A stretch of DNA of 64,000 bases, taken from assembly GCA_965276825.1 (NCBI GenBank), contig OZ255630.1:4057785-4121784 (forward strand), given 5' to 3'. Within the stretch, counting starts at the first letter, position 1, and each line of letters begins with the position of its first letter. This stretch comes from G965276765 sp965276825 (GTDB lineage Bacteria > Actinomycetota > Acidimicrobiia > Acidimicrobiales > Palsa-688). This document shows, in pieces, positions 33,073-41,350 of the stretch. The position numbers and the translations under genes are program-made. Under the pieces are notes generated by a model. It made no database searches and was not told where the DNA came from. It saw nothing but the letters and a program-made list of their open reading frames with translations.

Positions 33073-34068
33073 TCACGTTGCGATCCCACCCAGCCAGGCG
33101 TCCACGCCCGCCAGGCCCGACGCGACCACATCCCCCGGCGCGCCCGACGCCTGCAGCGACGCCCTGGCCACGCCGGCGAGCACGGCATCGTCGAGAGCGA
33201 GGTCGTCCCGGCACAGCTGGTACTCCTCGAGGATCCCGGGCCCGAACAGCAGCGGGTCGTCGGCGTTGATCGAGCAGCGGACACCGGCTTCGAGCAGCAG
33301 AGGGAGGGGATGCCGGGCCATCGTCGCCACCACCCCGAGCGCCACGTTGGACGTTGGGCACATGTCGAGGCAGGTGCCGGCGTCGGCGAGGCGGGCCACG
33401 AGGTCGGGGTCCTCGACGGCGCGCACGCCGTGCATGACCCGGTCGGCCCGGCATTCGTCGATGCAGCCGACGACCGACGCCGGCCCGGCCAGCTCACCGC
33501 CGTGCGGGGCGGAGAGGAGCCCTGCGTCCACGGCGATGCCGAACGCCTCGGCGAAGGGCTCGGGCGGCCAGTCGGCCTCGTCGTTGGCCAGGCCGAAACC
33601 GACCACCCCACGTCCTGCGTAAGAGGCCGCCACCCTGGCCAGGCGCACGGCCTCGCTCGGGTCGGCGGTCCGGTCGGCGGCGACGATCAGCCCGCCGCCC
33701 ACGCCGAGCGCCGCCCCGGCGCCGGCCAGCTCGTCGATCGTGATCTCGATGGCCGCCTCCACCGACCCGTGGACGGGCTCGTAGCGCACCGGGTAGAGCG
33801 CCGGCTCGACCCAGGCGACTCCGTCCCTGGCCGCGTCCTCGACGACCTCCCTGACCAGGCGCCGGAGGTCAGCTTCGGTCCGCAAGACCCTGCAGGCCGC
33901 GTCGTACATGCCGGCGAAGGCCGTGAAGCTCCCGAACCCCCGGATCGGCGGGACGTCGATGCCCTGCTGGCCGGCGAGCTCGGCGAGGGTGCCCGGGCGC
34001 ATGGCGCCCTCGAGGTGGAGGTGGAGGTGGCCCTTGGGGAGGGCGGCGAGGTCCCGGGCGGCGGTCAC
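33073..34068 (-). CDS. add: adenosine deaminase family protein
   Basis: 331 residues, intact. The HxH metal pair is in PKGHLHLHLEGAM near residue 14, PHGGEL near 192 replaces the usual HAGE, CPTSNVALGV near 245 and the catalytic SINADDPLLF near 277 follow. It deaminates adenosine or a related purine; the GVVGFGLANDEAD segment suggests an adenosine-deaminase-like branch rather than classic Add. GTG 34068 starts just before the barrel. It is the only intact catabolic purine gene in this neighbourhood apart from uraH. Confidence 0.82.
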   Translation of the reverse strand: MTAARDLAALPKGHLHLHLEGAMRPGTLAELAGQQGIDVPPIRGFGSFTAFAGMYDAACRVLRTEADLRRLVREVVEDAARDGVAWVEPALYPVRYEPVHGSVEAAIEITIDELAGAGAALGVGGGLIVAADRTADPSEAVRLARVAASYAGRGVVGFGLANDEADWPPEPFAEAFGIAVDAGLLSAPHGGELAGPASVVGCIDECRADRVMHGVRAVEDPDLVARLADAGTCLDMCPTSNVALGVVATMARHPLPLLLEAGVRCSINADDPLLFGPGILEEYQLCRDDLALDDAVLAGVARASLQASGAPGDVVASGLAGVDAWLGGIAT

Positions 34069-34213
34069 GACCGGGCATTCTGCGTCGTCACGGTGACGCG
34101 TGTGGCATCCGGCGCGTGACGGCTCCGTGAACGTCCCGGCACCGCGGCTCCGGCCGGTGGCCGCTACGCTCCTCGGGTCGCGGGTGGTCCATCGAGCTTC
34201 GTCCCGCGTGCCC

Positions 34214-34288
34214 GCCCCTGTCGCTTAAGGGATAGAGCAGCTCTCTCCTAAAGAGCAGATCTGGGTTCGAGTCCCAGCGGGGGCACCA
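34214..34288 (+). tRNA. tRNA-Arg (anticodon CCT)
   Basis: Acceptor GCCCCTG pairs with CGGGGGC (one G-T); anticodon stem GCTCT/AGAGC with loop CTCCTAA puts CCT at 34247-34249; T arm CTGGG TTCGAGT CCCAG. CCA is encoded at 34286-34288. It reads AGG codons. Its 3' end is directly followed by integrase remnants, as at integration sites. Confidence 0.92.
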
Positions 34289-34414
34289 GCGAAAGTCCAG
34301 CTCAACGACCTGATCTAGGCCCCGCCGGTAGACGTGAACAGCGCTATCCCTAGCCAAAAGCCCTAATGAACCTAGCGTTCGACCTCGCGGGCACCGTGCG
34401 CCCTGGAAGGGCGT

Positions 34415-34550
34415 GTGGGAGATCCGGCCAGGCGGGGGAAGCACGGTCGGCCGGACACGGCCAGGCTGACCGTCAGCGGCCTCGTCGACCGCCATCTCGA
34501 CAACCTCGAGTGGCTTGGCCGGTCACCGAAGACCATCCACACCGAAGGTC
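34415..34550 (+). pseudogene. tyrosine recombinase (integrase) N-terminal remnant
   Basis: The frame reads GKHGRPDTARLTVSGLVDRH followed by LDNLEWLGRSPKTIHTE, matching the SAM-like core-binding domain of phage-type integrases. The catalytic C-terminal domain is absent; coding character stops near 34550. It lies 127 nt after tRNA-Arg. Confidence 0.6.
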
Positions 34551-34697
34551 CAACAGGATCGCCCCGCATCGGTCGGCGACGATGCGCAGGAGGGTGGACT
34601 TTCCTACGGACCGTGGACCTTCCAGGAGAAGCACTGGGTCGTCGGCGAGCCGATCGAGCGCCAGTGGGAGGACCCGTCGGGCGACGATGCCGGACAA
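34545..34697 (-). pseudogene. truncated AAA ATPase (DUF4143-type) N-terminus
   Basis: From ATG 34697 the product starts MSGIVARRVLPLALDRLADD and reaches the P-loop LLEGPRSVGKSTLLR and AILLDL, then the sequence becomes antisense to the integrase remnant. Full members are about 400 residues. The truncation joins two unrelated fragments head to head near 34547. Confidence 0.55.
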
Positions 34698-34862
34698 CGT
34701 GGGTGGCAGAGGCGAACGCTACCTCGAGTGAGAGATTTGGAGCCGTCTCGAGGTGAGACATGGAGGGTGTCGGATGAGAGATTTGGAGCAGCCGAAGGAG
34801 TGGATCGGATGGCGGAACCCTGTCCAGGCCGCCCGGTACCGCGAGCGTGGTTATGTACGTTG

Positions 34863-35327
34863 GTGCGCGTGCTGGTGCTGGGTCCCGGGGGTGCCGGTAA
34901 GAGCACGTCCGCCCTCGGGCTGGCGGCCGCCACGGGGGCGGAGTGGATCGAGATCGACAAGCTGTTCTGGCAGCCTGGGTTGAGGCCTTTGAGCGTTCAG
35001 GACTGGGTGGGGCTTCAAGAAGCCACCTTCGCCGGTGACGGCTGGATCGCCGACGGCGACCTCGGTCCGTATGATGCCGTCGGGGTGCGGCTCGGCCTGG
35101 CCGACGCGGTCGTGGTTCTCGACGTGCAACTGTGGCGATGCGCCTGGCGTTCTCTGCGCCGGTCCCGTGAGCGTCTCGACTACTGGAGATGGCTCCTGAC
35201 GTGGCGCCGAAGGTGGCGACCCCGCCTGCTCGAGGCGGCGGCTTGTCCCCCGGGCGTGGAGCTGTTCGTCGTGAGGACCGCCGCCGAGCAGCTACGGGTT
35301 GTCGAGCGGCTTGCCTCGTCTGGTTAG
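34863..35327 (+). CDS. P-loop nucleotide kinase-like protein
   Basis: 154 residues from GTG 34863 (TTG 34860 also possible). P-loop GPGGAGKST at 8-16, then IEIDKLFWQPGLRP and a DGDLGPYDAV switch-like segment; LADAVVVLDVQLWRC and a basic RSLRRSRERLDYWRW helix follow. This is the topology-modulation/adenylate-kinase-like group (FlaR-like). Substrate unknown. Confidence 0.7.
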   Translation: MRVLVLGPGGAGKSTSALGLAAATGAEWIEIDKLFWQPGLRPLSVQDWVGLQEATFAGDGWIADGDLGPYDAVGVRLGLADAVVVLDVQLWRCAWRSLRRSRERLDYWRWLLTWRRRWRPRLLEAAACPPGVELFVVRTAAEQLRVVERLASSG

Positions 35328-35436
35328 CGTCCGGCGAGTGCGTGTTTGTCGCCACTTTCTTGAAGGGCGGCGGGAGCGACAGACTGATCTGCATTAAGGG
35401 ACACCCGACGACCGCCCCGTCCACCACACTGGCGAG

Positions 35437-36057
35437 GTGACCCGCCCCGGCCAGATCGTGGTCCTGAACGGCGCGCCGCGCTCGGGGAAGTCCACGCTCG
35501 CCAAGGCGATCCAGGACACCGGGCCTGGCATCTGGGTGAACCTCGGTGTCGACGCTTGGATGCTTGCCACCTCCGAGCATCTGCGTCCGGGGATCGGGCT
35601 TCGACCGGGTGGCGAACGTCCGGACCTCGAAGCGGCGGTCGCCGCGTTGTACGCGGAGTTGTACGAGTCGATCGCGGCGAACGCCCATCTCGGGATGAGC
35701 GTGGCCGTGGACGTGGGTCATCACGAGTCCTACTCCAGGCCCCTCGGCGTCCTAGCCGACTGCGCCCGACGCCTGGCCGGCCTACCGGTCCTCTGGGTGG
35801 GTGTGCGCTGCTCTCTCGACGTGATCTGGCAGCGTCGTGCCAGGTCGTGGAATCAGCCGTTGGAATCGGCCAACGCTGAACTGCGGGCCGCCGTCGAGCG
35901 TTGGCAGCAATCGGTGCATGCGCATGGTGCTTACGACCTGGAAGTCGACACCTCCACGATGGCTCCGAGGGAATGCGCCGAGGTCATTGCTGCCAGGCTC
36001 GCCGAGGGCCCGGGAACCGCGTTTGCGAGGCTCACGGGTAGGGCGCGGCAGCCCTGA
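35437..36057 (+). CDS. chloramphenicol phosphotransferase-like kinase
   Basis: 206 residues from GTG 35437. Opening GQIVVLNGAPRSGKSTLAKA with the P-loop at 12-20 matches the Cpt family; DVGHHESY near 93 and WVGVRCSLDVIWQR near 118 agree. Cpt from Streptomyces venezuelae phosphorylates chloramphenicol; homologues often act on other small substrates, so resistance is not implied. Confidence 0.75.
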   Translation: MTRPGQIVVLNGAPRSGKSTLAKAIQDTGPGIWVNLGVDAWMLATSEHLRPGIGLRPGGERPDLEAAVAALYAELYESIAANAHLGMSVAVDVGHHESYSRPLGVLADCARRLAGLPVLWVGVRCSLDVIWQRRARSWNQPLESANAELRAAVERWQQSVHAHGAYDLEVDTSTMAPRECAEVIAARLAEGPGTAFARLTGRARQP

Positions 36058-36313
36058 CCGCTGCGTTGGGCTCATCAAGACCATGCGTCTGTCGCTCGGC
36101 GCGCACACGATATGACGCAGACGTTTTCGGTATGGCCGCCCCGCCGACGGCAGGAGTCTGCGGGTGCGCTCGGAGGCTGAGCACGGGCACAGCCACCCCC
36201 GGCGGGTTGAAGGAGGCGACGTCGGTCTGCGCAGCGCCTGGCTGGGAAAGTCGGGGGCGGTGCGGGTCGGGGTGGCCTACGGTCGTGCAGCCCGGAGAGC
36301 GGGAGGGGTCAGG

Positions 36314-37213
36314 GTGGAGATTCGTCGGGCGGACAGGCTCGCTGACATGGTCCTCTTGCAACGGCTCGCAAGCCGACTCTGGCCGGCTGGGGGCCATCAT
36401 CCCGGTGGTCTGGGATGGGCGTTGGCGATCGACGAGGGACCCGGTCACCTGCAGCTGGCTGTTGAGGGGGCCGAGCCGGTCGGGTGGGCAGGACGGTCCG
36501 GCGCCGTCGCCGAGGTTCACGTTGCCGCCGAGCATCCCGAGGCGGCCGCCCCGTTGCTGGAGGCAGTTCAGTCCGGGCCGGGCGAGCAACCGAGGTCGTT
36601 GCTCGTCTTCGACGGCGACGAGGCCCTGCAACGGTTGGCTGAGGCGTCAGGATTGGTGCCGGACCCTGCGCAGCCGCCCGTGTACGGGATGTTCCACGAC
36701 GCCATCCCCGAGCCGCCGCCGGCCCCAGCGGGCTACCGGATCAGAGGCCTCGCATCGGGTGAGGAAGCCGCCCGGGTCGAGGCGCACCGTGCGGCGTGGC
36801 GCCCGGCCACGCTTCCGCTGCCCGCCGACGCTCTCGCGTCCGTCCCACCCGAAGCGACCAGCAAGTTCACTTACGAGAAGTTCCGCTGCGTCCAAGGCGC
36901 CTGGCTCTACGAACCGGAGTTCGACCTGGTCGTCGAGGCAGCCGACAGCACCCTGGCAGGCTGCTGCACCGTGTGGTGGGACCCGAACCTGGGCGTTTCC
37001 GAGATCGAGCCCCTCGGCGTCCTCCCCGAGCACCGCCGACATGGCCTCGCGACCGCCCTGTGCCTGACCGCCGCGGGCCTCGTCGGCGAACATGGCGGCA
37101 GGCAGGTCTTCATCAACGTCGGTCCCGATGAGGACTACCCGGTCCCCGCGATGACCTACGCCAGCGCTGGCTTCCGGACCGTCCGGCGAGCGACAACTTG
37201 GGCTCAGCGATAG
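36314..37213 (+). CDS. GNAT family acetyltransferase, two-domain
   Basis: 299 residues from GTG 36314, preceded by GGGAGGGG about 5 nt upstream. The C-terminal domain is a clear GNAT: LAGCCTVWWDPNLGVSEIEP, then LGVLPEHRRHGLATAL with the R/H-x-x-G-x-A acetyl-CoA loop, and YASAGFRTVRR. The N-terminal half is a degenerate second GNAT-like fold (GWAGRSGAVAEVHVAAEHPE). Acceptor unknown. Confidence 0.78.
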   Translation: MEIRRADRLADMVLLQRLASRLWPAGGHHPGGLGWALAIDEGPGHLQLAVEGAEPVGWAGRSGAVAEVHVAAEHPEAAAPLLEAVQSGPGEQPRSLLVFDGDEALQRLAEASGLVPDPAQPPVYGMFHDAIPEPPPAPAGYRIRGLASGEEAARVEAHRAAWRPATLPLPADALASVPPEATSKFTYEKFRCVQGAWLYEPEFDLVVEAADSTLAGCCTVWWDPNLGVSEIEPLGVLPEHRRHGLATALCLTAAGLVGEHGGRQVFINVGPDEDYPVPAMTYASAGFRTVRRATTWAQR

Positions 37214-37371
37214 CAGCCACCCCAGCGCCCGATCAATCGAACGGCGTTCCTGCACGAGACGACAGCGTCCCGTCCGAGCCGCACCAATCAGACGGGAGCG
37301 GCGTCGTCTCGCCGCGAACGACGGCGGTCACGGCGGCCGTCGCTACCGTGGGTTGCTGGTCGACCGTCGCC

Positions 37372-37377
37372 TAGCCT
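37372..37377 (+). promoter_or_regulatory. -10 element, leaderless HELGH gene
   Basis: TAGCCT, 7 nt before ATG 37385. Confidence 0.45.
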
Positions 37378-37384
37378 TTGTTTG

Positions 37385-38251
37385 ATGGTGCTCGGAGCAG
37401 GGCTTGCCCGGCTGGGCGGCTACCCGTTCGAGGTGCGTCACAGCAGAGGGGCACTGGTGCGTGCGCAGGCCGCAGCCGGCATCGCCGCCGACGCATTCGT
37501 CTACTTTCGTCAACTGTTCTCAGGAGTCGAGCCCGACATCGCTCTCATCGTCGCCGACGAGGCGGATTGGGAGAGCAGGCAGCCATACGGGCTGCCGTTC
37601 TTCGACCACGACGATCAGGTTCGTCCCGGCATCCTCGTGATGCCCGCTGGGAGCGGGGACTTCTGGGTGGCCATCGGCGAAGACCTCCGTGAGGCCTCGC
37701 CAGGCGCCTTCAGACGACTCCTCGCGACGTACCCCGACGGCGCAGGCGGTGTGGACCTCCAGCCCTTCTTCGACCTCATCACGCTCCATGAGCTCGGCCA
37801 TGCGTTCGAGGTGCTCGGAGATCTCAGGTTGCCCACGTTTTGGTTGGGTGAGATCTTTGCCAACCTGGCTTTGCACGCGTTCGTCGCCACCAGGAAGCCG
37901 GACAGCCTGCAGACGCTGGAGGTGCTGGCCACCGTGGGAGTGCAGAGTCGGCGTCTTGGCGCTCGGATGCGCGCCGAGGGCTACAGCACCCTGGAGGAGC
38001 TCGAGACCCATTACACGGGTGGCGATAACCCGATGGACCCGCTCAACTACGTCTGGTACCAGTACCGATGGCAACGCATCGCTGCGAAGGTGTTCGAGGC
38101 CGACGGTGAGGACAGCCTCGTTCGCTTCTGGGACTGCTTCCACGCAACCGATCACCTCTATCCCGGTGACGTTACGGCGGCGACGTTGGCCCCGCTACTC
38201 AGCGATGAGGTGAGCCGGACCCTCGGTCGGGCCGTGCAACGCTGGCGATAG
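37385..38251 (+). CDS. hypothetical protein with HELGH zinc-protease motif
   Basis: 288 residues, no signal peptide or membrane span. The HExxH motif is in ITLHELGHAFEVLG near residue 137; LGEIFANLALHAF follows 20 residues later with a Glu that could be the third zinc ligand of a gluzincin. The rest is not recognised. TTG 37382 adjoins ATG 37385, which is preferred. A metallopeptidase role is inference from the motif only. Confidence 0.65.
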   Translation: MVLGAGLARLGGYPFEVRHSRGALVRAQAAAGIAADAFVYFRQLFSGVEPDIALIVADEADWESRQPYGLPFFDHDDQVRPGILVMPAGSGDFWVAIGEDLREASPGAFRRLLATYPDGAGGVDLQPFFDLITLHELGHAFEVLGDLRLPTFWLGEIFANLALHAFVATRKPDSLQTLEVLATVGVQSRRLGARMRAEGYSTLEELETHYTGGDNPMDPLNYVWYQYRWQRIAAKVFEADGEDSLVRFWDCFHATDHLYPGDVTAATLAPLLSDEVSRTLGRAVQRWR

Positions 38252-38342
38252 AGCCGTCCTGCCGGGACGGCGTCTGGTACAGCGAGGCTATCCGCATGTC
38301 GCGGAGCCACGCCGATCGACGGGAATGAGCGCCGGCGGAACC

Positions 38343-38365
38343 ACCACCGAGCGTGACTCGGTGGT
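38343..38365 (+). terminator. hairpin downstream of the HELGH gene
   Basis: Perfect 9-bp stem ACCACCGAG/CTCGGTGGT with loop CGTGA, 92 nt after the stop; only a weak T-rich stretch follows. Confidence 0.45.
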
Positions 38366-38477
38366 CATAGTTGTTGGTCGGGTCGAACGGCGCAGCCCCT
38401 GAACCTCGACGCTGAGGAGTTGGCACGGCTGGCGCCTACGCTCAGCGGAGGTGTGGACCCCGAGGGCGGGCAGGGAA

Positions 38478-39221
38478 ATGACCAGCCCGCAGTTGTACGA
38501 CACCATCGGAGCGACCTACTCCGTGACTCGGCGCAGTGATCCGCGGATCGCCGCGAGGATGTGGGCTGCGCTTGGCGATGCGCGGACGGTGTTGAACGTC
38601 GGGGCCGGCACCGGCTCCTACGAGCCCCCCGACCGCCATGTCATCGCAGTCGAACCGTCGGCGGTCATGCGGGCACAGCGACGCGCCGCAGCGCCGTGCG
38701 TGGCTGCCACCGCGGAGAGCCTCCCGTTCGAGGACCAGTCCTTCGACGCCGCGATGGCCGTGAGCACCATTCACCACTGGCAGGACCCGATCCGCGGGCT
38801 GCTGGAGATGCGGCGCGTGGCTCGCCGCGTGGTGGTGTTCACCTACGACGCGACTGGCACCGGATGGGCTACTCGATTCTGGCTCACTCGGGACTACCTC
38901 CCCGAGTTCGCTGACCTTCTCGTCGGCCGGCCTTCGCTGCCCGAGTTGGCCGGCGCGATCGGAGCCCGCATCGAGCCGGTCCTCATCCCGTGGGATTGCA
39001 CGGACGGCCTCTTCGAGGCCTACTGGCGCCGACCCGAGGCGTACCTGGACGATCGTGCACGTCGCGGAGTATCGGTTTGGGCTCGAGTCGGCCTGGAGGC
39101 CGAGCAGCGCGCCGTGCGCGGGCTTCGCGGTGACCTTCTTTCAGGCCGGTGGGCCGAACGCAACCGCGACCTCGTCACTCTCGACGCAGCAGAGCTTGGT
39201 CTTCGCCTGCTTGTAGCGTGA
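38478..39221 (+). CDS. class I SAM-dependent methyltransferase
   Basis: 247 residues from ATG 38478 with CAGGGA just upstream. Motif I is TVLNVGAGTGSYEP near residue 36, the acidic strand 2 end is VIAVEPSAVM, and SFDAAMAVSTIHHW forms motif II/III of UbiE/Coq5-like methyltransferases. The substrate is unknown. It belongs to the accessory run of small enzymes after tRNA-Arg. Confidence 0.82.
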   Translation: MTSPQLYDTIGATYSVTRRSDPRIAARMWAALGDARTVLNVGAGTGSYEPPDRHVIAVEPSAVMRAQRRAAAPCVAATAESLPFEDQSFDAAMAVSTIHHWQDPIRGLLEMRRVARRVVVFTYDATGTGWATRFWLTRDYLPEFADLLVGRPSLPELAGAIGARIEPVLIPWDCTDGLFEAYWRRPEAYLDDRARRGVSVWARVGLEAEQRAVRGLRGDLLSGRWAERNRDLVTLDAAELGLRLLVA

Positions 39222-39380
39222 GCGCCCTCGCCGAACGGCGGCCAGCAGCCGGTGGTCCCCGCGCCACAACTCCGGCGCATCCCGTCAACCGTTCCACTGC
39301 GAAGTGCGCTCGGAATCGTCGATCTGGCTGGGTCGGCCGCCCCCCCCATCGCAGAGACTGTACGAGGGGCGAGGGGGCTT

Positions 39381-39908
39381 CTACGGGTTGAGCAGCCGGC
39401 GAACGGCATCAGCGGTCGCGTGGGGGTCGACCGGGACGGTGGTGTCGACCTCCAGAAGGGGCCACCCGCCGTTCACGGGCTCGCTGACCTCCTCGTTCCA
39501 CACCTCGTCGCGGGTGGGGACCTGATCAAAGTGGCCGGCACGACGAGTACCTGTCCTGGCCGCGTAACGGGCGGCGGCCACCTCCGGGCTGCAGCGGCAG
39601 AATAGTTCGATCAGCTGGCCCGGCAGCCGGCCGAGCTCCTGAGCCGCAACCGACCGGTAGAAGGTGCTCTCGAGCACTGCTCCGACCGGCGATTCTGCGG
39701 CCACGGCCAGCATCGCTCGAACTGCGGCCCGGCCGAGCTGACGCGACGCCTCCACGTCAGGCACGGTCAGCGCAGACATGAGGGCGTCTTTGATGGTGTC
39801 CTTCGCCACCAGCGGCGACCGAAGTTCGGCGGCGAGGACCGGAGCGAGGGTGGATTTCCCGCTGGCCGGCGGTCCGGAGACAACGATGAACACAGGAGCG
39901 CCTGCCAT
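39381..39908 (-). CDS. P-loop kinase-like protein (AAA_33 type)
   Basis: 175 residues. P-loop SGPPASGKSTLAPVLA at 11-26, then LVAKDTIKDALMSAL (a switch with Asp), VLESTFYRS and the ELFCRCSPEVAAARYAAR lid helix. This is the zeta-toxin/aminoglycoside-phosphotransferase-like kinase group; no antitoxin gene is evident nearby. Substrate unknown. Confidence 0.78.
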   Translation of the reverse strand: MAGAPVFIVVSGPPASGKSTLAPVLAAELRSPLVAKDTIKDALMSALTVPDVEASRQLGRAAVRAMLAVAAESPVGAVLESTFYRSVAAQELGRLPGQLIELFCRCSPEVAAARYAARTGTRRAGHFDQVPTRDEVWNEEVSEPVNGGWPLLEVDTTVPVDPHATADAVRRLLNP

Positions 39909-39950
39909 GAGGCGATGATGCCCTACCGCTGGAGTCGCAATGGAGGGCTG

Positions 39951-40110
39951 TCAGCCCTTGCTGACTGGCTCCTGCAGGTACCGGCGCATGACCGCGTTCC
40001 TCAGCGAGTGCTCGATGTCGGACGGCCTCACGCAGCTCTGGCGTCAGTCTGACCACGGTGGCCGGGACGGGCACGTGCTTGCACCAGTCGGCCATCCTCG
40101 GGCCAGGCAT
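39951..40110 (-). pseudogene. possible frameshifted small RHH/antitoxin-like gene
   Basis: From ATG 40110 the frame reads KHVPVPATVVRLTPELREAV; one base later in phase the tail reads DIEHSLRNAVMRRYLQEPVS and ends at TGA 39951. Together they look like one small ribbon-helix-helix type protein with a single extra C near 40017. Weak evidence; short length. Confidence 0.3.
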
Positions 40111-40147
40111 GTTCGCCGACCCACGACCGCTCGGCTTCGGCTGGCAG

Positions 40148-40546
40148 ATGTCCTCGGGACTCCCGAGGGGGCCCGGTCGAGCTGGTCGAAGTTCCAGGGT
40201 TCACTCGGACTGCCTCGTCGTCGATGACGCCTCGGGCGTCGCCGGTGTGATCGTCTTCCAGCCCAAGGACCATGGGAACGCCTGCTACGTGCTCTCGATG
40301 GGTGTGGTGCCCGAGTGGTGGCGCCAAGGGATCGCTGCGGCGCTGAAAACCAGGACGGTGGACATTGCCACCCCGGCCGGGGCCGACCACGTGCGGTCCG
40401 AGGTGCACTACCGGAACACCAGGATGCGCAACCTCAACAAAAAGGTCGGCATCGACTCGTCCGACCGGGACCCCGAAGACGACGAGTACCTGATCTACGC
40501 AGCACCGCTCGAAGTCGAGCCCGGCGACCATCCGGGGTCCTCCTAG
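40148..40546 (+). CDS. GNAT-family acetyltransferase, N-terminally short
   Basis: 132 residues from ATG 40148; the frame is open from GTG 40058 but that part lacks coding character and lies opposite another frame. The GNAT core is clear: CLVVDDASGVAGVIVF, VLSMGVVPEWWRQGIAAALK with the acetyl-CoA loop, and VRSEVHYRNTRMRNLNKKVG. The N-terminal 50 or so residues of a GNAT fold appear missing or frameshifted, so it may be a decayed gene. Confidence 0.55.
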   Translation: MSSGLPRGPGRAGRSSRVHSDCLVVDDASGVAGVIVFQPKDHGNACYVLSMGVVPEWWRQGIAAALKTRTVDIATPAGADHVRSEVHYRNTRMRNLNKKVGIDSSDRDPEDDEYLIYAAPLEVEPGDHPGSS

Positions 40547-40566
40547 GACGACCAGCGACGGTGGGT

Positions 40567-40572
40567 TAGGGT
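40567..40572 (+). promoter_or_regulatory. -10 element, leaderless Pr6Pr gene
   Basis: TAGGGT, 6 nt before GTG 40579. Confidence 0.45.
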
Positions 40573-40578
40573 CTCGGC

Positions 40579-41268
40579 GTGGGGACGAGGGGGGCGACGC
40601 TCGCCCGGGCCTGGAACGTTGCGCTGGTGGCGGTCGTCGCCACCGGCCTGGTCTGGCAGCTGGTGCTGATCGTCGACGGCACCAGCGTGCTGGTCGAGCC
40701 GGGTGGGGTGGTCCCCTCCATCGGGACCCGGGTGGTGCGCTTCTTCAGCTACTTCACCGTCGAGTCCAACCTGCTCGTCGGTGTCACCGCAGCCACGCTG
40801 GCGATCCGCCCCGACTGCGACGGGCGCGTCTGGCGTGTGCTGCGCCTGGAGGCACTGTTCGGCATCTCGGTGACCGGCGTCGTCTACACGACCCTGCTGC
40901 GCGGCGTCGTCGACCTCCACGGCGCCGCCGCGGTCACCAATGCGCTGGTCCACTACGTGGCGCCGGCGATGGCCGTGGTCGGCTGGCTGCTGTTCGGTCC
41001 CCGGCCGAGGGTGACCGAGAACGTGCTCGTCGTCTCGCTGATCTGGCCGGCCCTCTACGTGATCTACACCCTCGCCCACGGGGCCGCATCGAGCTGGTAC
41101 CCGTACCCGTTCATCAGCGTGGCCAAGCTCGGCTACGCCACGGCCGTGCGCAACGGGGTCGGCCTCAACGTCTTGCTGGTCGGCGTCGGCGCACTGTTCC
41201 TGTGGCTGGACCACCGGCTCCCTGCGTACCGTCGAGGAGCGCCCGCCGAGCCCACGTTCGTCGGCTAG
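40579..41268 (+). CDS. Pr6Pr family membrane protein
   Basis: 229 residues with six predicted spans. The family pattern is seen: YFTVESNLLVGVTAA after the first span, LHYVAP-like LVHYVAPAMAVVGWLLFGPR, and SSWYPYPFI near 170. Pr6Pr proteins are integral membrane proteins of unknown function related to eukaryotic FAR-17a/AIG1-like proteins. Confidence 0.85.
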   Translation: MGTRGATLARAWNVALVAVVATGLVWQLVLIVDGTSVLVEPGGVVPSIGTRVVRFFSYFTVESNLLVGVTAATLAIRPDCDGRVWRVLRLEALFGISVTGVVYTTLLRGVVDLHGAAAVTNALVHYVAPAMAVVGWLLFGPRPRVTENVLVVSLIWPALYVIYTLAHGAASSWYPYPFISVAKLGYATAVRNGVGLNVLLVGVGALFLWLDHRLPAYRRGAPAEPTFVG

Positions 41269-41350
41269 CGGCGTCGGCGGTGCGGGCACGAGGCGACCGT
41301 CGCGAGCCTGCATCTCCAGCCTCCCACGGCCCGGTCGGGATGACGGCGCG

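Noticed and set aside
34372..35724. 450-codon minus frame across the tRNA-proximal region
   Set aside because: It is antisense to two P-loop kinase genes and contains no recognisable domain.
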